DNA of 64,000 bases from Cristatella mucedo. Taxonomy: Eukaryota > Bryozoa > Phylactolaemata > Cristatellidae. The position numbers and the translations under genes were made by a program. Under the pieces are notes generated by a model. That model saw nothing but the letters and a program-made list of their open reading frames with translations. It was not told the DNA's origin and did no database searches. The stretch lies in assembly GCA_009760855.2 (NCBI GenBank), contig WPIO01000096.1:1461001-1525000 (forward strand), given 5' to 3'. Positions 57,000-64,000 of this stretch are shown here, in pieces (position 1 is the stretch's first letter; each line of letters opens with the position of its first letter).

Positions 57000-57690
57000 A
57001 CTCCTGTTTAATTACTTGCAGATATTCTCTAACAAAACTTTGTACTATCGTCTAATAAAAAATGCATTGGTTGGCGTTGCAATATCGTTATTCTAACAAC
57101 AATATGCCCGGTTAAACTCCATGTCAGATTTGTAGCTCGTCTTCCTTTTTCATCTTTACCTTCACCTAATTTTTGAAAGTTGTTCCCGGTACTAATAACT
57201 CGTCTTAATTTTCTACTTTTCTCTGTTACATTGGTTTCTCCCGTTTAACTACATCTTTTTATAGCTTTAGCAGGTTCTTCTCCCATTGAGTTTGGCATGT
57301 TATTATTAAGATAATCTGTTATCTTAGGAAAATCTTTAATTCATTTTTCGTCTCTAAACTATTCTCCTTTATTGAAGCTTAATAGTTTGTTACGCAATGT
57401 GCACTAAAAGTTCTTTCTGCTATTATTCAATAATTCAATAAATTTCATTCTTTTAACTAAGGCAACACTTTTCTTGCTAGTAGCTTTTAATGCACGTGCT
57501 CCAAGTCTTTTCATTTTTTTAAGGAAATCTTCTCCAAACTCTGATCCAGGATTTACTACGATCTTCTTTTCTCCATTCTCAATGAACTTTTGAGTAAATA
57601 ATAATTAGTGCTTGCTTTACTTCTTTTTATGACTCGGTTTTAAGTGCTCTTGAGTCTTTATATCTACTTTATATTTACTTTATTTTACCC
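57000..57690 (-). pseudogene. AT-rich island with a decayed Lys-rich reading frame
   Basis: About 700 bp much richer in A+T than its surroundings, with a purine-rich minus strand. One minus-strand frame reads through about 66 codons (57612 to about 57404), including VVNPGSEFGEDFLKKMKRLG and ALVKRMKFIELLNN, then continues across scattered stops (TAG, TAG, TGA, TAA) with further protein-like stretches such as NMPNSMGEEPAKAIKR and GEGKDEKGRRATNL. I do not recognise the protein. The strong codon-like texture suggests a dead gene from a source with different base composition, possibly an integrated element or virus. It borders a CR1-like LINE at 57690. Confidence 0.4.
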
Positions 57691-58515
57691 ACGAGAGTTT
57701 TTTAAGGCACACCCACAGCCTAAGCGGCTATCGGTAGGCATTTGGTGGTTAACCGACTTAATCTCACATAGAAAAAAGAAGTGAAAATCATAGCAGAATC
57801 AGGAGAGCATTTGAAATAGTGAGTACCATTGAGTGCGCCGTACTTGCTCACAAGGCAAGGCGGTTGCATTTCGCGACCTCTGCCCAAAGGTCGTAGGTTC
57901 GAATCCTGTTGCTGGCGATCCTTTATCGCTACTGCAAGCGGTGTTGATAGCCATAAAGGCTCTAGTGTGGCTATAAAAAAAGAGACTTTGAAATCAGCTA
58001 GTATTTATTGATGCATTTAGCATGAAAGTAGCAGCTCTGGACCGCTTAAACAGGTTACCCATAATCGGAAGCACGAGAGGAGGTGTCGTTGCGAAGGAAA
58101 TTTGGAACCGAGTTCCACTCTCTAGGACCTGCATATCTAAATCTTCCGTCGGAAACGGTCTTTAAGCAGAAGAATACAACAGTTACTGTATTGCACATAC
58201 AGGACCTGAGGGCCCGAAGAGGTTGAAACTAGTGCAGCAGCTTAGCTAGGTACGGAGGAGCCGAGCCATGGCGGGCCTTGTGGGACAGCCTATGAACTTT
58301 CTATGAATCAAACTGCTGCTGTGCTAACTGTTTTAGCGAGGAGATGCGTGGTCAAACCTCTGGTAATTGAAATCTAGGGCTGACGCTGTTTTAGCAGCCA
58401 TCAGCTGTAGCCTAGTTGCTTTTTTGCTAGACCAACCAAAAGAAATATGCAATAATCGAGTTGAGACAGAACTAGCCTTGCATAAGGAGGTTAAGCTACT
58501 CAAACTTTTGGGAAC
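57690..58515 (-). mobile_element. CR1-like LINE 3' part, minus orientation, interrupted by a SINE
   Basis: The 3' UTR (GAGAGTTTT...CACAGCCTAAGCGGC at 57690-57735) and RT C-terminal region (58050-58510) match 3417-4060 in order, including the GGGCCTTGTGGGACAG and GTGCAGCAGCTTAGCTAGGT blocks. A SINE at 57813-58012 splits the 3' UTR. Confidence 0.8.
57813..58012 (+). mobile_element. tRNA-derived SINE with target-site duplication
   Basis: It has a consensus B box GGTTCGAATCC at 57896-57906, the family hairpin tail (CCTTTATCGCTACTGC and GATAGCCATAAAGG) and an AAAAAAAGAGACTTTG end. It is flanked by GCATTT at 57807-57812 and 58013-58018. Removing one GCATTT and the SINE restores continuity with the CR1 sequence at 3560-3590. 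Confidence 0.88.
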
Positions 58516-58584
58516 CGAAACATACTTGGAATTTCGAGGGATTTTTCAAGTGTATAAATGTGCCCGACAGTATTCGTGCTGCCA

Positions 58585-58775
58585 GTAGCCACACTTGCAT
58601 GCTGACCCTGTGCACGTCACACATAAACGTGTTAATCTTGTTTTTTATTGAGCATGTTACGAGTAAACATTAAAATGTGCTTACTTTGCAGTGTGTGCAG
58701 TGTCTAGAAAGAGATCGGGTCCTCTGAGGCACATTTTACGAATGTATTGGTCGTATTATTTGAAATTTTCTCACG
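58585..58775 (+). repeat. L2-like LINE 3' tail, plus orientation
   Basis: CATGCTGACCCTGTGCACGT, TTGAGCATGTTACGAGTAAA, GTGTCTAGAAAGAGATCGGG and CTCTGAGGCACATTTTACGA, then a TATTAT-type end. Confidence 0.7.
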
Positions 58776-58929
58776 ACTTTACTAGGGGCCATATACCGTT
58801 GCACGTGCCATGCGTGAGCGACGGAGCAACGATGAATTCAGTGGATCTGGTCACTCAACAAAAAATCTCAAAGCTCCGAGGTTGCCGAGAGACTGCTTCT
58901 AACATCTTTAACTCGTAAACTAAATCGCA

Positions 58930-60380
58930 GGCACAGCATATCCTTAGCACATCGTAGCCCATGGCGGCGCCGCCGCCTAGTCACGCCAGCAGATTTGAGG
59001 CAGAGGCTAAAGGACAGAGGCTAAAGGGCTGCGCTCGTACATGCCGCCGAGCTGCAGTGACAGGAAACTCTCGTTCTACTCGCTTCTAAGAAAGAATGAA
59101 GCGGCTTTTTGACGACAGCGTCAGGTGCCTGCTTGCTGAACCCAAAGTCACGCCTTCGTGGACTGGGGGCGCGGCGGCTAGCCGAAGAATTCTCGCTCAG
59201 CCTCGCTCACCCCATGAACGCCCTTGTACGTCAGCTTTAGATGCTCTTGAATCAGCACGCGTCATAGGTCATAGTCCACCCTCTGAAAGGGAATGAAAAA
59301 GTTACTATAAGTACAAGCTGCATGTAATTTTACTTGACGGCCGAATGTGGGGGCTTCTTTCAGACTTTTCACATCGGAGCGGCGGTATATAGATGCCCGG
59401 TTGCCACGGATACCCGCATGCTACCGCAACAAGTAAATCGTTACTGGAACGGTGTGTAGCTACTTAGGGCCATGTTAACGTTCGGGGAAGTTGAGGTCTA
59501 ACTCTCGAATCTGGGATCCACAAGAATGCGAATGAACTTCGGGGAATTTACAGACCTGGCTATTTGCCTCTAGCTTCCTACTTATGCCCTCAGTTTATCA
59601 GTTTAGTACAGCTTGTTTAATTTGTCGTACTCAAATGGTAAAATAAGACAAGCTAATCTGCGGCTGCATATCGTACATAGGGCAAGCGAATTTTCAATTC
59701 AACCACAGGGTGCAGCAAGACGAGAGAGGGAGGAATCGTACAAAGGAAGACGCCCTGTCTAAATGAAACGTGACGTAACGTTAATCAACAAAGTCACAAA
59801 TACGATGTGGATGTTAACCAAGACAGTTTTACATAACGCAACCACAGTCTCAGTTGCTGTTAGTACACATTCGGTGGACAACAGAATTTATCTGACGCAG
59901 CAAAGTAATTTAAAGCGGAGTTAGGAGAGCAGTTGACGAAAGCGAGCAAAACTGGAGAATCTCTCATGTCGGTGGTTGACCAAGGGGCGGTGCGCAAAGG
60001 CAGGCTCTACCAAGTGGCGGTGGAGCGCATTTTCAAGTGTCACGTAAATTCTCATATAAAATAACTGTCATATAAAATTCCACGAGAAAAAATATAAAAT
60101 TTCATAGCTACAATATACAAGGTGCACGCACATTTGACTCAGCCTGTAACAATATGCTCGGAAAGAAAAATGGTGATTTTTACTGTCGGAGTACTCTCAT
60201 ATTGCTGAGTGAGACTTTAGCTAGAGTCAAGTTTCGAATAGGAATAGCTATTATTATAAAAGAAGCATTCCTGCATCCTTATACGCTGAGAATAGTAAGT
60301 GTAGATGCCTTGCTCAGGCTGTCGCGTAAGTTTAAGCACACCGTTAGTCGCTGCGTCTTTACCTATTAGGTAAGGTGCCC
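58930..60380. other. Region without recognisable features
   Basis: Only short frames are seen, none with a motif I know. Small GC-rich patches (58965-59060) do not form a recognisable element. Confidence 0.35.
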
Positions 60381-60394
60381 ACTCTGCACCACCA

Positions 60395-60575
60395 AAGCCA
60401 AGTATTTTAAAGCACCAAGGAAGAAACTCGAGTTCTCTGATGGTGCAGTATCAAATTTCGTATTAGTATTTCTAATATTATTACGAAGAATACGAGTACA
60501 GCCGGGTGCAATCATTTACTGTCCCATGCAATCGATGGTTATAGCAGTGAAGGTCTTCTGCCACTATTTAAATGA
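60395..60575 (+). repeat. L2 tail remnant followed by SINE tail remnant
   Basis: GGAAGAAACTCGAGTTCTCT with GATGGTGCAGTATCAAATT and an ATT-rich end is a decayed L2 tail (60410-60485). GATGGTTATAGCAGTGAAGG followed by TCTTCTGCCACTATTTAAAT resembles the SINE hairpin tail (60533-60570). Confidence 0.4.
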
Positions 60576-61664
60576 AACTTTTAATTCGGCGCACGGCTCA
60601 GCATAGGTTGGTTGCCAGTAAGCCATGCAGAAGTGTTTCGTATTTCGTGTCTCCCACTCATCGACATGAGGACTCTAGGATCTGTTTTAGCCCTGATCCT
60701 TGTATTCACTGTATGCAACCATCTCTTGTCTAAAATTGCCAAGAAACGGCAGGCTTCCATTTCCAGAAAAATGACTGCACGTTCTGCAACTGGGCAGAAA
60801 AGCACCTGTACGGAACAACTGCACCTCAAATTATCACGCAGGTCACTATTGCACATTGTTTTGCCGACATTTACATTACTTAAAAGCTATCCTTCTCTCA
60901 AATGATACTGAGTCAATGTAGTCTAGAACAAAATATATTTTAAATAGGACAAACAGCATACTTGTAAGGAAAAGATCAGAGCTAAAATATGGTGGCCAAT
61001 CTTGCGTCACTCAGAAACTGAACGGCTAATCCTCAAAATTAGTATGGCCAAAAAATACCCAATAGCAAACGTGTAGTTATTATTTTACGTCTAGTTTAAT
61101 ATACTGTAAACCGCCGCCCATACTTAAAAATATAGAATACATTGCACGTTTATCATTTTGTATTTTGAAAAGTTGTAGGTGCTTAGAAAATGCTGTGCTG
61201 TCAATACAGACCTTTTGGGTTGAGGTGCAATATATACGTTACGTTCGCGTACGAAGGAATGTGGGTTAAGTAAATTTCTGTACATGTGTACACTGTACTT
61301 GTTCGTCGATTAAAGAAACTCATTCACGCAAGAATTATGTATCAACCGTCTGCCAGCGGTTTGGCCAAAAGTGAGGCTCAGTAGTCGACCGCAATCGAGC
61401 TTTTTCAGAAATTTCTTAATTTTAAGTCCGTACCAACATAAATCTTGATGAAAGTGCCTATTATACAATCTATTTATTCGTCGTTAAATAGCTCCTATCC
61501 AAAAGTACTGCAAGGAATGAAAGCTGTTAGAGCCTCATAAACCCTTAACAAAATGTCAGCACGTGAAATTTTTCCCGAACCGAAATGAAGCGAGCTACTC
61601 TTGGCAAAGATAAGAAACGCTTCACATGTTTTAATAATCTTTCCAGTAGGAATCATGAAATATG

Positions 61665-61765
61665 AATAATGATGATAAAAATAATAACATGTGTACATAG
61701 CGCCATGACAGTACTTAATCTCTTTACACAAACTTTACATATGCCGCAAAAAAAACTATGAAAGA
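61665..61765 (-). repeat. L2-like LINE tail fragment
   Basis: AATGATGATAAAAATAATAA, then a CATAGCGCCATGACAGTACT-like block and CTTTACATATGCCGC, the minus-strand tail in diverged form. 60910-61660 shows nothing I recognise. Confidence 0.55.
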
Positions 61766-62117
61766 ATTGTTAGTGAACCAATTGAATTGAGGCTCCAGCA
61801 ACTGTAATAGCAAAAGACATGCAATTGGTAAAAATTGAATCGTATGAAAGCAAGAATCTTGTCCCAACCAAAAATTTTGGCCCAGGTAAGACCAGGTGCA
61901 AGCACGGTTTCACAAGATTTATATCTGATCACGTACCAACGACCTGCTCTTAAATGTAGATGAAGTGGCTCAATTCAAATTTAAACTTAATGCTCAGATT
62001 AGGTATCCAGATCTTAACGTTCTAGATCTTGTATCTGAATCAGGGGGCGTTGGCCATAATGACACCGGAGAAGGTGCAAGCCCACGACGGAGCAACTACT
62101 TACCTCTTATATATAAA

Positions 62118-62275
62118 ATGTATAATTCGTTTGTATAGCGCCCCAAGAGAACTTAATCTCTATTCAGGCGCTTCACATATGCCTCGGGGCTCGAGCCCAC
62201 GACCTCAGCATAACCTCGGTGGGGGGGGGGGGCATGCACCTTAAACCTCTGGACCAAACCAGCTTCCGGTCTCTG
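62118..62275 (-). mobile_element. Second SINE type, tRNA-like head plus L2-like tail, copy 2
   Basis: On the minus strand it runs GCTGGTTTGGTCCAGAGG (A-box-like head), a G/C homopolymer interruption, GTCGTGGGCTCGAGCCCCG (B-box-like), then CATATGTGAAGCGCCTGAAT, TTAAGTTCTCTTGGGGCGCT and ATACAAACGAATTATA, the L2-type end. It matches 20145-20283 along its length. Confidence 0.7.
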
Positions 62276-62279
62276 TTGT

Positions 62280-63610
62280 ATTGCTCGCTGCGTGTGCAGT
62301 ACACCTAAAAATTAGATAAACTTCGGCTAGTAGATTAAAGTTGGACTTCCACACAGGCACTACAGGCACTACACATGCGACAGCGGCTCCTCCGAAGAAG
62401 ATTTGATACCTGGTCACCGAGCTCAGTGTCAGCATCAACGGTGCGATTGAGGCACTACGGCACCAGCTTCGCCTTTTCAAGTGACAGATATAGAAAACAT
62501 TATCAGATGTATTACTGTAGGAGGAGGTTGACCCTGTACTCTTTCAGGCAGGGGGACTGACCTACCTTGCAGCAGATGATGACCTGCAAGTGGGTGCGGC
62601 TTGTTCTGATAAACCAGTCAAGCTGCTTCTAGTTGAGATGAGAGACATCTCTGAAACGAGCCAGTCAAAAGACTCGCTCACTCATAGATATGCTTACTCG
62701 AAGCAGTGAGAGAGCTTGGCAGAGGGATTAAAGGGCAGGCGATGTGACCACTGGTGGGATGGGAAAGTAGAAATACGGGCTAGGCCCCTTCCATAGTGGT
62801 CCATCAAATTGCAAAGCTACTCGTCGACCTTTGATGGACGGGAGGTCAAACGTGCATTTCGCAACTCAGGCCTCATGGTTAATTCGTTCATGGCTGGCTG
62901 CGAAGACTCTCGGCCGTATCAAAACTCAATAACTCCGCGAATTGTTGTCACATAGACCTCGTTATAGGCTAAATCGTCTCCTATTGGTAAGTAATGTCAT
63001 ACTTCAACCAGAGTCCAATTTGTATTCTCTACTTGTTGGCGTAGAAAAATAAGATTGATGTCTGGCCAGGCTACATCGAGGGGTGGCTTCCGGCTCCCGG
63101 CCACCGTCTTTGGTGTTACAATAGCAACAGCCTGTTTTTAATTTTTGAACTCCGTGTACGGCGTCCTGGTCAGATGCGGGCACTGCATTGGCAACCTACG
63201 TTTTTGGCATGTCAGGCGTAACTGAACGTCAGGGTTCCTGAGATGGTGACTATTATCTAGAAAATAATTTAGTAATTCACTTTGAGTGCGGGCCTTTGAG
63301 GGGACCCGGATTCCACTAAGAACATTCCGAATGTAGGTAAGTAGTGTTGCAGTTGGCTGAAGTTTTCTGAAGCCCTCTGACCAAGCATACATCCTTGTGT
63401 CTTCCTATGGCGATTGTACCTATCTGATTAGCTTGATCACTTCGGCAATATGTTGATCGTCCTCTTGATTGACCGGAGGATGTTGCAACGATGCGGCGCT
63501 ATGTCAATAATTTTTCTAATATCGATTCAACTACAAAAAATATTTCAGGGCTCAATCCACGAATGCCATGATTTCAGCAGTATAGAGCAAAGTTAAATTC
63601 GTAGTTGAAT
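62280..63610. other. Region without recognisable features
   Basis: Short frames on both strands (for example 63138-63392 minus, 84 codons) lack motifs I know. No repeats are apparent. Confidence 0.35.
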
Positions 63611-63614
63611 CTCA

Positions 63615-64000
63615 CGTTTAAAATTGTTGATCACAAATTATTTCTCGACTGCCCCTCATTTCTCTTAGGCGTCGCTAGGGCTTCAATTCAGTGGTTTAGG
63701 TTCATCCTCAGTGGGGCACTATCCAGAGTATTGATCTGAATTGACAAAGGTCGTCCTATAAATTACTGAAGTTATCTCCCCTTGATCCTATTCTTTTCGT
63801 AGTTTATGCTCTCTACCTCTTGATAATGTTATCGCCAAGCACAATCATGACACTCAGTGTCTATACAGTTGACATCTCAGCTTTGATACAGAATCTACCC
63901 CTGCTTTGATCCTTACCAGACTTTCAGCACGTTACAATTTCCAAGCTGTTTGTGTGTGAATTATTGATATCCGCACATGGATGGCGGTCATTCATCTCCC
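63615..64000 (+). mobile_element. L2-like LINE RT fragment running off the right end
   Basis: The order GTTGATCACAAATTATTTCTCGA, a TGGTTTAGGTTCATCCTCAG block, CAGAGTATTGATCTGAATTG and GTTATCGCCAAGCACAATC parallels 10930-11175 of the L2 copy in the ataxin-3 intron. Frameshifts are evident. Confidence 0.7.

Overview
The window is eukaryotic, almost certainly from an invertebrate animal. It holds one host gene that I can identify, an ataxin-3 (Josephin-type deubiquitinase) orthologue on the + strand, embedded in a very repeat-rich landscape. Exons with GT/AG borders, introns of 8-10 kb, LINE 3' tails ending in ATT/AAT runs, tRNA-derived SINEs and long (TA)n, (CA)n and (CT)n tracts all point to an animal genome. 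I cannot name the species; a flatworm or other lophotrochozoan is possible but unproven. There are no bacterial-style operons and no CRISPR array.

Layout. 1-19.8 kb: the 3' part of the ataxin-3 gene, with exons at 302-441, 9938-10092 and 18519-18937 that join in frame across introns of 9.5 and 8.4 kb. The exons carrying the start codon and catalytic cysteine lie to the left of the window. The introns carry CR1-like and L2-like LINE copies, SINEs, (TA)n and an imperfect CTG-repeat tract. 20-34.3 kb: L2-type LINE copies, an LTR-like region with a TATA box and a 78-bp CpG-rich tandem array, a solo-LTR-like repeat, a decayed LINE of the R2/NeSL type (reverse transcriptase, zinc knuckle, restriction-like endonuclease) and a ~189-bp tandem repeat. 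34.3-44.1 kb: an unnamed repeat present as inverted copies, forming a diverged palindrome of about 8.3 kb, followed by a third partial copy ending in a long (TA)n tract. 46-53 kb: further LTR-like and microsatellite sequence, a 32-bp minisatellite interrupted by a SINE and LINE tails, and a compact LTR retrotransposon with paired LTRs, a gag-like frame and only a remnant of pol. 53-64 kb: Ala-codon-rich low complexity, L2 and CR1 fragments, an AT-rich island with a decayed reading frame, and a final L2 fragment running off the right end.

How the parts relate. The ataxin-3 protein would act on ubiquitin chains. Nearly everything else is mobile DNA. The L2-like LINEs appear to be the main mobilising family, because their 3' tail recurs at least a dozen times and is also found at the end of a small tRNA-headed SINE. 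Most long open frames outside the ataxin-3 exons and the retroelement cores are low-complexity or chance frames and are not annotated as genes.
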